31,864 nt of DNA from Eubacteriales bacterium (GCA_030536565.1 JAUNPT010000005.1:430-32293); one strand, 5' to 3'. Positions 24,350 to 30,755 are shown, counted from the first letter of the stretch. Program-made: numbers and translations. Notes: a model not told the origin generated them from the letters alone.

Positions 24350-25036
24350 CTATTTTTCTATTTCCTTATCATATGTTTTTTTCGAGTATACCACAGTTAC
24401 AATCGTTGCTAACAACAAATAAATCAACATAAAGATTGTGCCAATCATCCCACTTGTAAATACGGTTGTAATGATAGTCAATACCCCCATAATAATAATA
24501 CATATTGCACCAAAACGGTTACTCTTTCTCCATGTATTATCATTGTGCATACTCCAAACTGTTCGAACTCCCACTACTGCATTTCGTTTTGCCTTTGTCA
24601 TAAAATTTCCTAATACGATAAACATAATACCACACAAAATACATGAAACTTTTGCAATATCAACAACCTCCAGCTGACTACCTGTATTTGACTGTATCCA
24701 CGAAGAATATAGAATAAAATAATGCATAATTCCAAACATTATTGCTTGCGAAATTCCTACAATACATAATACTTTTGCAGAAGATTTTGATTCCATCTGT
24801 TCCTTTTCTGTATTTGCATTTTGTGATTTTTTCTCAAATACATAGATTAACAAATGCCAAAAAAGTGTAATAAACAAAATAATTACTGGAAAAATAAGGC
24901 TTTCTGTTTTACTTCCCCATCTGTCAGTGTTTCCCTCCAAGTCATGATGCATAGGTATAATATCAGGCATAAACTGTAGTACCACACTTGTAACTACAAC
25001 TGGAATCATTGCTACTATCCACATTATTCTTTTCAT
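24350..25036 (-). CDS. SdpI-like / DUF1648 membrane protein
   Basis: This 228-residue protein has about six hydrophobic segments. The N-terminal DUF1648 domain is recognised by LQFMPDIIPMHHDLEGNTDRW, and the later segment AVVGVRTVWSMHNDNTWRKSNRFG matches the SdpI family. In Bacillus subtilis SdpI gives immunity to the SdpC toxin and signals to SdpR. No toxin gene is adjacent, so here it may protect against foreign toxins or act as a signal receptor. The start ATG overlaps the repressor stop by one base (TAATG), with GGAGG upstream inside the repressor's last codons, showing tight coupling. Confidence 0.85.
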   Translation of the reverse strand: MKRIMWIVAMIPVVVTSVVLQFMPDIIPMHHDLEGNTDRWGSKTESLIFPVIILFITLFWHLLIYVFEKKSQNANTEKEQMESKSSAKVLCIVGISQAIMFGIMHYFILYSSWIQSNTGSQLEVVDIAKVSCILCGIMFIVLGNFMTKAKRNAVVGVRTVWSMHNDNTWRKSNRFGAICIIIMGVLTIITTVFTSGMIGTIFMLIYLLLATIVTVVYSKKTYDKEIEK

Positions 25037-25302
25037 TATTTTTTTCCTCCAAACTGATTAACCCATATAATTAAGTCATCGAAAACCGTAGTGTTGATTT
25101 CATAATAAACAAAGTTTTTCTCTTTATATTCAGATATCAAGTCTGCGTTTTTTAATAATTTTAAATGATAAGAAAGAGCAGCCGGTGTAATCTGTAATTT
25201 TTCAGCAATCTCCCCGGCATTTAACCGCTCATTTCTCAACATCATAAGAATGTCTCTTCGCTGGCTATCTGCCAACACTTTAAAAATGTTAGTTTCTCCC
25301 AT
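25036..25302 (-). CDS. SdpR-like ArsR-family repressor
   Basis: This 88-residue protein is a compact winged-helix regulator of the ArsR type. The helix-turn-helix is LNAGEIAEKLQITPAALSYHLKLLKNA (about 26-52), followed by the wing KEKNFVYYEIN. No cysteine pair for metal sensing is present, which agrees with SdpR-type autorepressors that are released when their membrane partner binds them. The start is ATG 25302. The partner SdpI-like gene follows directly. Two identical-geometry inverted repeats at 25312-25335 and 25368-25391 flank its promoter. Confidence 0.87.
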   Translation of the reverse strand: MGETNIFKVLADSQRRDILMMLRNERLNAGEIAEKLQITPAALSYHLKLLKNADLISEYKEKNFVYYEINTTVFDDLIIWVNQFGGKK

Positions 25303-25311
25303 ACCTTTTAC

Positions 25312-25391
25312 CTATTTAAAATTTTCTTTAAATAGATTTTAGCATATATTTTGTACTTTCACAAGAACTATTTAAAAATTTTTTTAAATAG
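25312..25391 (-). promoter_or_regulatory. sdpRI-like promoter between twin operators
   Basis: On the minus strand TTGTGA (25364-25359) and TAAAAT (25341-25336) are 17 bases apart, with TG before the -10. Operator 1 (25312-25335) and operator 2 (25368-25391) each read CTATTTAAA-N6-TTTAAATAG with perfect 9-bp arms and lie 56 bp apart. Operator 1 covers the expected start of transcription and operator 2 sits just behind the -35. Binding by the adjacent ArsR-type repressor is inferred. Confidence 0.75.
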
Positions 25392-25409
25392 AGAAACCAC
25401 ACTGAAAAA

Positions 25410-25487
25410 TCACCACGTATCTAAGCTATCCTCTACATCAACCCATACTCGCATTTCTCCATACAAGTATAATCTTGCATATTTCAA
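25410..25487 (-). pseudogene. Possible C-terminal remnant of a lost gene
   Basis: The frame reads LKYARLYLYGEMRVWVDVED followed by SLDTW and TGA. It looks protein-like but has no start or ribosome binding site; an in-frame stop lies just upstream. No family is assigned. The stretch 25392-25594 otherwise holds only a 14-codon plus-strand frame at 25494-25538 and the terminator below. Confidence 0.25.
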
Positions 25488-25556
25488 AGAGGTATGAAAG
25501 AGTCAGCTGATGAAATAACTGAGATGTTTGGACTCTAATAGAAATATACAAAAAAT

Positions 25557-25586
25557 AAGTCGCTTTAGATTACACTATAGCGACTT
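25557..25586 (-). terminator. Terminator of the zinc-ribbon regulator gene
   Basis: AAGTCGCTTTAG (25557-25568) pairs with CTATAGCGACTT (25575-25586) with one mismatch. On the minus strand ATTTTTTG follows the stem. Confidence 0.8.
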
Positions 25587-25594
25587 ACTTTTAA

Positions 25595-25873
25595 TTATCT
25601 CTTTTTATAAACCAGAAGTTCCGGATTTTTCCCATAAGCCTCATAGGTGCAAACCATGATAAAATCCATATTTGCAAGAATCCCAAAGCATAGTCCATCT
25701 ACAATTTCTGATTCCAGCTGGTTTCCAAGATATGTTGTCTTGTCATCCAGAAATTTCACCTGCTTACCATTTGGAAGCGTATATTCGAGATTCACATATT
25801 TACCGACTAAAGCATTGAGTTTGTCCAGCTTAGGCATGCCCTCAATAGACAGCGCATTTATCTCTTTTATCAA
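25595..25873 (-). CDS. C-terminal part of the zinc-ribbon XRE protein, split by a TAG
   Basis: This 92-residue frame begins with a TTG that has no good ribosome binding site. It is in the same frame as the upstream XRE gene: the TAG at 25882-25880 is followed by QQLIKEINALSIEGMPKLDK without a break. From memory of related Lachnospiraceae proteins, one longer protein of about 250 residues carries the helix-turn-helix, the zinc ribbon and this NALVGKYVNLEY / FLDDKTTYLGNQLE domain. The TAG therefore looks like a nonsense change, for instance from a lysine codon. Its own function is unknown. It could also be expressed by reinitiation. Confidence 0.6.
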   Translation of the reverse strand: MIKEINALSIEGMPKLDKLNALVGKYVNLEYTLPNGKQVKFLDDKTTYLGNQLESEIVDGLCFGILANMDFIMVCTYEAYGKNPELLVYKKR

Positions 25874-25879
25874 TTGCTG

Positions 25880-26362
25880 CTAAAATGTCTCAAGCTTTCC
25901 ATCATCACTAAGTTCCTCATATCTTTTCCAATAATCCAATTTAGGAAGAAGCTGTTTCATATATTCCCTCGCCTGTTCTTCTGGAAATTCATCACTGACC
26001 ATATGTGAGACACAAACCTCTATCAAGTCATCCATATTGCTGTATGTATATGTTCCATCGGCATAACACCATTTACAATAATCCTCATTAGGAGTCCCAT
26101 CGGCATCTCTGCCTATAATATCATCATCTTTTAATGGCATGCCACAGCACTGACAAATCAATTGTCTCGGAGAGCCCAACAGAGTATTAATTGAAACATC
26201 AAACAGCTTTGACAACATTTTCAAGGTATCAGTATTAGGCGTCGTTTCCCCATTTTCCCATCTTGATACAGCCTGACGAGTTACAAATACTTTTTCTGCA
26301 AGTTCATCCTGAGACAGAACTGCCTTATTTCTAAGCTCTAATATAATATTCTTTGTTTCCAT
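25880..26362 (-). CDS. XRE-family regulator with C-terminal zinc ribbon
   Basis: This 160-residue protein has an XRE helix-turn-helix at about residues 7-60 (LSQDELAEKVFVTRQAVSRWENGE and a following LLSKLFDVSINTLLG). A zinc-ribbon domain follows: CQCCGMPL near 70-77 and EDYCKWCYADGTYTY near 93-107 provide paired cysteines. The tail (EEQAREYMKQLLPKLDYWKRY) is part of the same family. It ends at a TAG, after which the frame stays open for 95 more codons of related sequence, so the protein is probably truncated. The start ATG 26362 has GGAGGTG. An inverted repeat near its promoter is a likely self-operator. Confidence 0.82.
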   Translation of the reverse strand: METKNIILELRNKAVLSQDELAEKVFVTRQAVSRWENGETTPNTDTLKMLSKLFDVSINTLLGSPRQLICQCCGMPLKDDDIIGRDADGTPNEDYCKWCYADGTYTYSNMDDLIEVCVSHMVSDEFPEEQAREYMKQLLPKLDYWKRYEELSDDGKLETF

Positions 26363-26383
26363 GTAATTTTCACCTCCAAAGAT

Positions 26384-26429
26384 ATTATAAAACTAAATCA
26401 AATGCTTTCAAAGCAACTTGCTGTTGCTT
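26384..26429 (-). promoter_or_regulatory. Promoter and inverted-repeat operator of the XRE gene
   Basis: On the minus strand TATAAT (26389-26384) lies 17 bases from a weak TTTGAA (26412-26407). AAGCAAC (26411-26417) and GTTGCTT (26423-26429) form a perfect 7-bp inverted repeat with a five-base spacer, overlapping the upstream edge of the -35. XRE regulators often bind such sites to control themselves. Confidence 0.5.
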
Positions 26430-26511
26430 CTAAAGTTTTTTCTAACATGCGGACGTTTCCTTAACATAGTATCTCAAAAGCATTAAAATCCAAAACAATT
26501 TTTCATATATC

Positions 26512-26544
26512 GAACTTGTGTTCTAAATCGTTTTATGATATAAT
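26512..26544 (+). promoter_or_regulatory. Toxin promoter with an embedded LexA-type box
   Basis: TTGTGT (26516-26521) and TATAAT (26539-26544) are exactly 17 bases apart. GAACTTGTGTTC (26512-26523) has the GAAC-N4-GTTC core of Firmicutes LexA sites and is centred on the -35. Transcription would begin near 26551, directly at a small hairpin (GTAGCA 26552-26557 / TGCTAC 26562-26567) that could shield the mRNA 5' end. Confidence 0.72.
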
Positions 26545-26592
26545 AATTACAGTAGCAGATATGCTACCGGAAATCGTGTTACAGGGTGGTTG

Positions 26593-26620
26593 ACCTCTAT
26601 TCTTTACTTAGAATGAAGGT
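26593..26620 (+). promoter_or_regulatory. Hairpin burying the toxin ribosome binding site
   Basis: ACCTCTATTCT (26593-26603) pairs with AGAATGAAGGT (26610-26620) over 11 positions with one mismatch and one wobble, around a six-base loop. The right arm holds the AAGGT of the ribosome binding site. Type I toxin mRNAs are commonly kept untranslated this way until processed. Confidence 0.6.
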
Positions 26621-26627
26621 GATGCAT

Positions 26628-26717
26628 ATGAAGAAACTTTTCGATTTTAAAGACTTAATGTCTTTTGGAATGTTCCTTTTGGCACTACTGACATTAATTT
26701 ACTTGATATGTCACTAA
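26628..26717 (+). CDS. Holin-like small hydrophobic toxin (type I toxin candidate)
   Basis: This 29-residue peptide begins MKKLFDFKDLMSFGMF and continues as one hydrophobic helix ending in LICH. The charged start followed by a DLMSFGMFLLALLT-type core resembles the putative holin-like toxin family (PF16935), whose members are type I toxins that insert in the membrane. ATG 26628 is used because AAGGTG (26616-26621) is at good distance; an in-frame ATG at 26622 is too close. A terminator follows six bases after the stop, a convergent antisense RNA is likely, and a LexA-type box covers the promoter. Toxicity is inferred. Confidence 0.75.
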   Translation: MKKLFDFKDLMSFGMFLLALLTLIYLICH

Positions 26718-26719
26718 CA

Positions 26720-26806
26720 TAACAAAAACCTTCCCTGTACTTTGACCGAGTCTTGGGAAGGCTTTTGTTTTCTCTATTTGGTCAACCACTCTGTGGCGAT
26801 TGCCTT
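26720..26806 (-). ncRNA. Candidate antisense antitoxin RNA, convergent with the toxin mRNA
   Basis: On the minus strand two overlapping TATAAT elements (26822-26817 and 26817-26812) lie 14 or 19 bases from TTGGCA (26842-26837), so the promoter is plausible but not ideal. The RNA would start near 26806 with a short GGC-AATC-GCC hairpin and end at the shared stem 26767-26723, where GGTTTTTG provides a T-run. It would overlap the 3' part of the toxin transcript, like other convergent type I pairs. Confidence 0.5.
26723..26767. terminator. Bidirectional terminator shared by toxin mRNA and antisense RNA
   Basis: CAAAAACCTTCCC (26723-26735) and GGGAAGGCTTTTG (26755-26767) pair with one mismatch around a 19-base loop. 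Plus-strand TTTTCTCT and minus-strand GTTTTTG give T-runs on both sides. Confidence 0.8.
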
Positions 26807-26834
26807 TCGTAATTATATTATAACAAACTTTTAA

Positions 26835-26906
26835 ATTGCCAACGGAGCAGAAGCAGTTGACGCAGAAATAGTTTTTGCAGAATTGGAGAAGAAACATTTT
26901 GGATAA
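26835..26906 (+). pseudogene. 3' remnant of a RelB-type antitoxin gene
   Basis: The last 22 or so codons of an antitoxin remain, reading NGAEAVDAEIVFAELEKKHF and ending in Gly and TAA at 26904. An in-frame stop at 26832 and the loss of similarity show that the rest is gone. It overlaps the following toxin remnant in the usual antitoxin-toxin manner. The break lies at the promoter of the antisense RNA. Confidence 0.6.
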
Positions 26907-27127
26907 ATACAAGGTAAAAATCAACCCCAAGGCAATACGTGAATTAGACCCTATTTACGAATATATCGCAAATGAGAAATTGGCTCCTGAAAATGCTAAA
27001 GGGCAGATATGCCGGAAAGGGCTATCGGCATTTACTGATTGATAACTATATTGCCATATTCCTCATTGATGAAGCACACAAAACTGTTTATGTTGTAACA
27101 ATACAATATCAGGGACGAAATTTATAA
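26899..27127 (+). pseudogene. RelE/ParE-type toxin gene with internal deletion and frameshift
   Basis: From TTG 26899 the frame reads DKYKVKINPKAIRELDPIYE and on to ENAK at about 27000, then goes out of frame and stops at 27042. Another frame resumes at about 27002 with GRYAGKGYRHLLIDNYIAIF and ends YQYQGRN-like (here TIQYQGRNL) at TAA 27125. Around 30 middle residues of a RelE/ParE mRNA interferase fold are missing and the halves are out of frame, so no active toxin is expected. A strong terminator follows. Confidence 0.75.
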
Positions 27128-27133
27128 GATAAG

Positions 27134-27162
27134 CACCAAATGATACAATACATCATTTGGTG
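27134..27162 (+). terminator. Terminator of the broken RelB/RelE operon
   Basis: CACCAAATGA (27134-27143) and TCATTTGGTG (27153-27162) form a perfect 10-bp stem with a nine-base loop, followed by TTTCCTT. Confidence 0.8.
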
Positions 27163-27234
27163 TTTCCTTCAATCAAAAATTATTTACCATAATTCCAACG
27201 AATCTTAATTTTCTGTCTTCGCTCCGCACATGGC

Positions 27235-27253
27235 AGATGTCCACCGGACATCT
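27235..27253. repeat. Perfect 8-bp hairpin beside repeat copy B
   Basis: AGATGTCC (27235-27242) and GGACATCT (27246-27253) are separated by ACC. It lies between the RelE remnant terminator and the dispersed repeat; no T-tract follows on the minus strand, so it is a poor prfA terminator. Confidence 0.55.
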
Positions 27254-27256
27254 TGT

Positions 27257-27361
27257 GCCCTTGTTTTTTCCCTTATAAAGGTTCAATCAAGGGTAAAACG
27301 ATATAACGCGATACAAGATATGATGAAAAGGACACCTACGAAAACTTTCATGTTTTCAATG
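27257..27361 (-). repeat. Dispersed repeat, copy B, with a 22-codon hydrophobic frame
   Basis: This aligns over about 105 bp with 1421-1526. In this copy the minus strand has ATG 27351 to TGA 27283, reading MKVFVGVLFIISCIALYRFT plus LD. No ribosome binding site is evident. Both copies lie directly downstream of a minus-strand gene. The matching peptide in copy A shows the sequence was once coding; whether it is a small membrane peptide or the tail of a mobile-element gene is not clear. Between the terminator at 27162 and the prfA stop nothing else is supported. Confidence 0.65.
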
Positions 27362-27377
27362 TGCTGCCGCACTCATG

Positions 27378-28454
27378 CTATTCGTCCATATTGGCTAACT
27401 TCTTCGCCTGGTCGGCAGCGATACATGCATCAATAATTTCCTGAATGTCACCATTCATGATTTTATCAAGCTTATAAAGTGTAAGGCCGATTCTATGGTC
27501 TGTTACTCTTCCCTGTGGGAAGTTGTAGGTTCTAATCTTTTCAGAACGGTCACCTGTACCAATCTGGCTTCTCCTTGCATCAGCTTCTGCGTCGTGTGCT
27601 TTCTGAGTCTCAAGGTCATAGAGCTTTGCACGAAGCAGCGCAAATGCTTTGTCCTTATTCTGAATCTGGGACTTCTCTGTCTGAGCATAGATTACGATTC
27701 CTGTTGGGTAGTGAGTTAATCGAACAGCTGAATCTGTTGTGTTGACACACTGTCCACCATTACCTGAAGCTCTCATTACATCGATACGGATATCTTTATC
27801 GTCAATCTGAATATCAACATCCTCTGCTTCCGGCATAACAGCTACAGAAGCTGTTGATGTGTGGATTCTTCCACCTGACTCTGTTTCAGGAACACGCTGT
27901 ACCCGGTGTACACCTGATTCATACTTAAGAACAGAATATGCACCCTGCCCCTTAACCATAAATTCAACTTCCTTCATACCTCCAATACCGGTTTCATCAG
28001 CATTAACCACTTCAATCTTCCAGCCCTTAGCTTCAACATAATGTGTATACATACGAAATAATTCGGCTGCAAAAAGTGCGGCCTCATCTCCACCTGCACC
28101 TGCACGGATTTCAACAACGATATCCTTATCATCATTAGGATCCTTTGGAAGAAGAAGAAGCTTTAATTCATTTTCCAATTCTTCAATTCTCTTTTTAGAG
28201 TCGTTTAATTCTTCCTTTGCAAGCTCCTTAAGTTCTTCGTCACTTTCTTCCTCTAACATAAGAAGGCTGTCTTCAACACTCTGTTTACAGTTCTTATATT
28301 CAGTATATGCTGCAACTATAGGGGCAAGGTTAGCCTGTTCCTTCATCAGATTTCTAAATCGTTTCTGGTCATTGACAACATCCGGATTTCCCAGCTCAGC
28401 CGTGATATCCTCATATCTATTGGCAGTATCTTCTAATCTATCAAAAATTTCCAT
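27378..28454 (-). CDS. prfA: Peptide chain release factor 1
   Basis: RF1 releases the finished protein at UAA and UAG codons. The GGQ catalytic motif is at residues 233-235 (SGNGGQCVNTTDSAVRLTH), and the stop-codon recognition tripeptide P-E-T is at 189-191 in HRVQRVPETESGGRIHTS. The N-terminal coiled region and the RAGAGGDEA segment are normal. ATG 28454 gives 358 residues, the usual length, and has AAAGGA upstream; an in-frame TTG ten codons earlier is rejected. It lies 44 bp downstream of prmC, the methylase that modifies the GGQ glutamine. Confidence 0.97.
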   Translation of the reverse strand: MEIFDRLEDTANRYEDITAELGNPDVVNDQKRFRNLMKEQANLAPIVAAYTEYKNCKQSVEDSLLMLEEESDEELKELAKEELNDSKKRIEELENELKLLLLPKDPNDDKDIVVEIRAGAGGDEAALFAAELFRMYTHYVEAKGWKIEVVNADETGIGGMKEVEFMVKGQGAYSVLKYESGVHRVQRVPETESGGRIHTSTASVAVMPEAEDVDIQIDDKDIRIDVMRASGNGGQCVNTTDSAVRLTHYPTGIVIYAQTEKSQIQNKDKAFALLRAKLYDLETQKAHDAEADARRSQIGTGDRSEKIRTYNFPQGRVTDHRIGLTLYKLDKIMNGDIQEIIDACIAADQAKKLANMDE

Positions 28455-28497
28455 CTCAATATCCTTTCTATAAATATATGGCAATTAATCTAACGAT

Positions 28498-29376
28498 TTA
28501 TATTAAAATACCACGCACCACTCTGTCAAGTCCTGCAAAATCTTTTATAACAGAAACCTCTTTAAAACCGCATTCAGACATTATCTTAGATACTGACGCG
28601 CCCTGGTCATGACCGATTTCATACATAAGCCAGCCGCCCTTTTTTAAATATCGACAAGCCTGACGCGTTATTTCCCTATAAAAGAACAATCCATCTTCAA
28701 AACCATCAAGCGCCATCATTGGGTCATGAAGCCTTACCTCCTCTGACAGCGTAGGAATAACGTCACTCCTGATATATGGCGGATTAGACACAATCAAATC
28801 AAGATTGCCATACAAGCTTTCATCAACACCTTTAAAAATGTCACTCTGAATAAACTGTACCTGCTCTGCCTGAAGTTTTTTCTTATTCTTTTCTGCAACA
28901 GCCAATGCATTTTCCGACAAATCCACTCCAACGCCTAATGAGATTTCCGCTTCCTTTGCCAGTGTAAGAATAATACAGCCTGAGCCTGTACACATATCAA
29001 GTATTCTTGAATCCTTTGAAATAACCTTAAGTGATTCCGATACCAGTATTTCAGTATCAGGTCTTGGAATCAGAACATCGCCATTCACATAAAATTCGTA
29101 ACCATAAAACCATGCACTTCCGATAATATGCTGCAATGGAACATGATGTGCTCTCTTATTAAGCATTTGTTTAAACTGGCTGACAGCTCCCTCTGTTAGG
29201 GCCATATCACCTTTTGTAAAATAATCAGTCCTGCTTATGCCCGTAATATGGCTAAGAAGTGCAAAGCTGTCATAGTCTGCATTATCTATATTGTTGTTCT
29301 GTAAAAATGTAGTACCTGCCCTTACGGCTTCCCCTATAGTGCAGCCGTCTGCAATTCCTTTTATTTCCGTCATCAT
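28498..29376 (-). CDS. prmC: Release factor glutamine methyltransferase PrmC
   Basis: The enzyme transfers a methyl group from S-adenosylmethionine to the GGQ glutamine of RF1 and RF2. The N-terminal substrate-binding domain has LQHIIGSAWFYG. The catalytic domain shows VLIPRPDTEILV, the SAM-binding ILDMCTGSGCIILTLA, and the active-site NPPY in LIVSNPPYIRSD. Length of 292 is normal. ATG 29376 shares its first base with the stop of the DUF1385 gene (TAATG) and no separate ribosome binding site is clear, so translation is probably coupled. prfA follows. Confidence 0.96.
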   Translation of the reverse strand: MMTEIKGIADGCTIGEAVRAGTTFLQNNNIDNADYDSFALLSHITGISRTDYFTKGDMALTEGAVSQFKQMLNKRAHHVPLQHIIGSAWFYGYEFYVNGDVLIPRPDTEILVSESLKVISKDSRILDMCTGSGCIILTLAKEAEISLGVGVDLSENALAVAEKNKKKLQAEQVQFIQSDIFKGVDESLYGNLDLIVSNPPYIRSDVIPTLSEEVRLHDPMMALDGFEDGLFFYREITRQACRYLKKGGWLMYEIGHDQGASVSKIMSECGFKEVSVIKDFAGLDRVVRGILI

Positions 29377-30722
29377 TACTTATCACGCTGTTTAAATACT
29401 GGCATATCATCTGCAGGAGCTGTTTCCTCTGACTCATCTATAAATTCAAAGCCTTCCATGTCGTCCTCCTGCTCTGCTTCGGTTTTAACAGAATATGTTT
29501 CTTTCTGCTCATCTAATGATTCCAAAAGACTTTCTGCCTTCTCACTATAATCATCTTCTGCTTTCTCAATAACAATATCTTCTGCTTCCTCCAAACCATC
29601 AGCCAGCTCTGTTTGATGCTTCTTTGCCTCAGCCAGATATTTTTCTTCAGGTGTAAGATTCTGCTGAACCTCCTCATGGACTTCAACCTCATCCTTATTT
29701 ACTTTTCTAGTATCCTTCTTAGTATGGATAAGGCTTGCTGACAATGCGAGTTCTGCCGCTACTGCTTCCTTCTCAAGCTGTGGATTTTCAGAATCCGCAT
29801 AATATTCCTCTAAAAATGCTTTCCAGTCAAACACTTCTTCAACTGCCTTAATTGCAACTTCAATCATATCATCATCAGGCTCTCTGGTTGTAAGTCCCTG
29901 AAGCCACATTCCCGGTCTGCTTAATATATTTACCCATTTATTATCATTTTTGCCTGCCCACCTTATAACCTCATAGGATACGCCTGCAATTACTGGAATA
30001 AGCAAAACCCTTATAACTACCTGCAGCACAGCATTATCAACTCTTATAAATATAAAAAATACGATACTTATAAACATTACAATAAATAAAAAGCTTGTTC
30101 CGCATCTTTTATGGTATCTTGAACTGTTCTTTACATTTACAGTATTAAGCTCTGCTCCATGCTCAATGCAATTTATGCATTTATGTTCTGCTCCATGATA
30201 CATAAAGGTTCTTTTAATGTCATTCATCAGAGAAATCAGCAATAAATATAATATAAAAATTGTAACTCTGATTAAACCTTCTATAAAATTAAGCAGTGTT
30301 TTTGATACAATATACTTTGCCAGCAGTCTGGAAATAAAATATGGCAACAGCATAAATAATCCCACTGCAAATACAATTGAAAATAATACTGTCACTGCCA
30401 TCAACACAGATTCTAATTTGTCCTTAAAAATTGATTTTCCAATTTCATCTGCCTTTGTTGACTTCTGTTCTGCCGGATCATCATAAAATGATGCTGAATA
30501 ATTTATGGTTGAAATTCCAACAACCAAAGAATCAATAAAATTAAATACTCCACGAATAATCGGATAATTAAGCCACTTATATTTCTCAGTCAACAATCTG
30601 CTTTCTCTTACTGTAACTTCAATATTATTGTCAGGCTTACGGACTGCGATAGAATACTTATTCTTATTACGCATCATAATTCCCTCAATTACTGCCTGAC
30701 CGCCAATTCCAGATGGTTTCAT
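29376..30722 (-). CDS. DUF1385 membrane protein with long acidic tail
   Basis: This 448-residue protein starts with the DUF1385 signature GIGGQAVIEGIMMRNKNKYS. Hydrophobic helices lie near 105-135, 145-165 and 210-260, with YHGAEHKCINCIEHG near 175-190 and RYHKRCGTSFL near 203-213 as conserved cysteine/histidine motifs. The role of the family is not established. Residues from about 310 form a glutamate-rich extension not expected from the core domain, which usually gives about 300-330 residues. The start ATG 30722 has GGAG upstream. The gene sits in the rpmE-DUF1385-prmC-prfA order common in Clostridia. Confidence 0.9.
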   Translation of the reverse strand: MKPSGIGGQAVIEGIMMRNKNKYSIAVRKPDNNIEVTVRESRLLTEKYKWLNYPIIRGVFNFIDSLVVGISTINYSASFYDDPAEQKSTKADEIGKSIFKDKLESVLMAVTVLFSIVFAVGLFMLLPYFISRLLAKYIVSKTLLNFIEGLIRVTIFILYLLLISLMNDIKRTFMYHGAEHKCINCIEHGAELNTVNVKNSSRYHKRCGTSFLFIVMFISIVFFIFIRVDNAVLQVVIRVLLIPVIAGVSYEVIRWAGKNDNKWVNILSRPGMWLQGLTTREPDDDMIEVAIKAVEEVFDWKAFLEEYYADSENPQLEKEAVAAELALSASLIHTKKDTRKVNKDEVEVHEEVQQNLTPEEKYLAEAKKHQTELADGLEEAEDIVIEKAEDDYSEKAESLLESLDEQKETYSVKTEAEQEDDMEGFEFIDESEETAPADDMPVFKQRDK

Positions 30723-30755
30723 ACATCTATCTCCATTCTTTATCTATATAGCAAA

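Larger units (their letters stand above)
26582..26793. repeat. Inverted repeat spanning the toxin gene
   Basis: The left arm, CAGGGTGGTTGACC (26582-26595), is the reverse complement of 26780-26793 (GGTCAACCACTCTG) with one wobble. The left arm overlaps the hairpin that hides the ribosome binding site. The toxin mRNA leader and the antisense RNA would carry the same sequence, while a read-through toxin mRNA could fold 5' to 3'. Confidence 0.7.

Noticed and set aside
26694..26930. A 78-codon minus-strand frame across the toxin terminator
   Set aside because: It overlaps the antisense RNA region and terminator stem and has no protein-family features.
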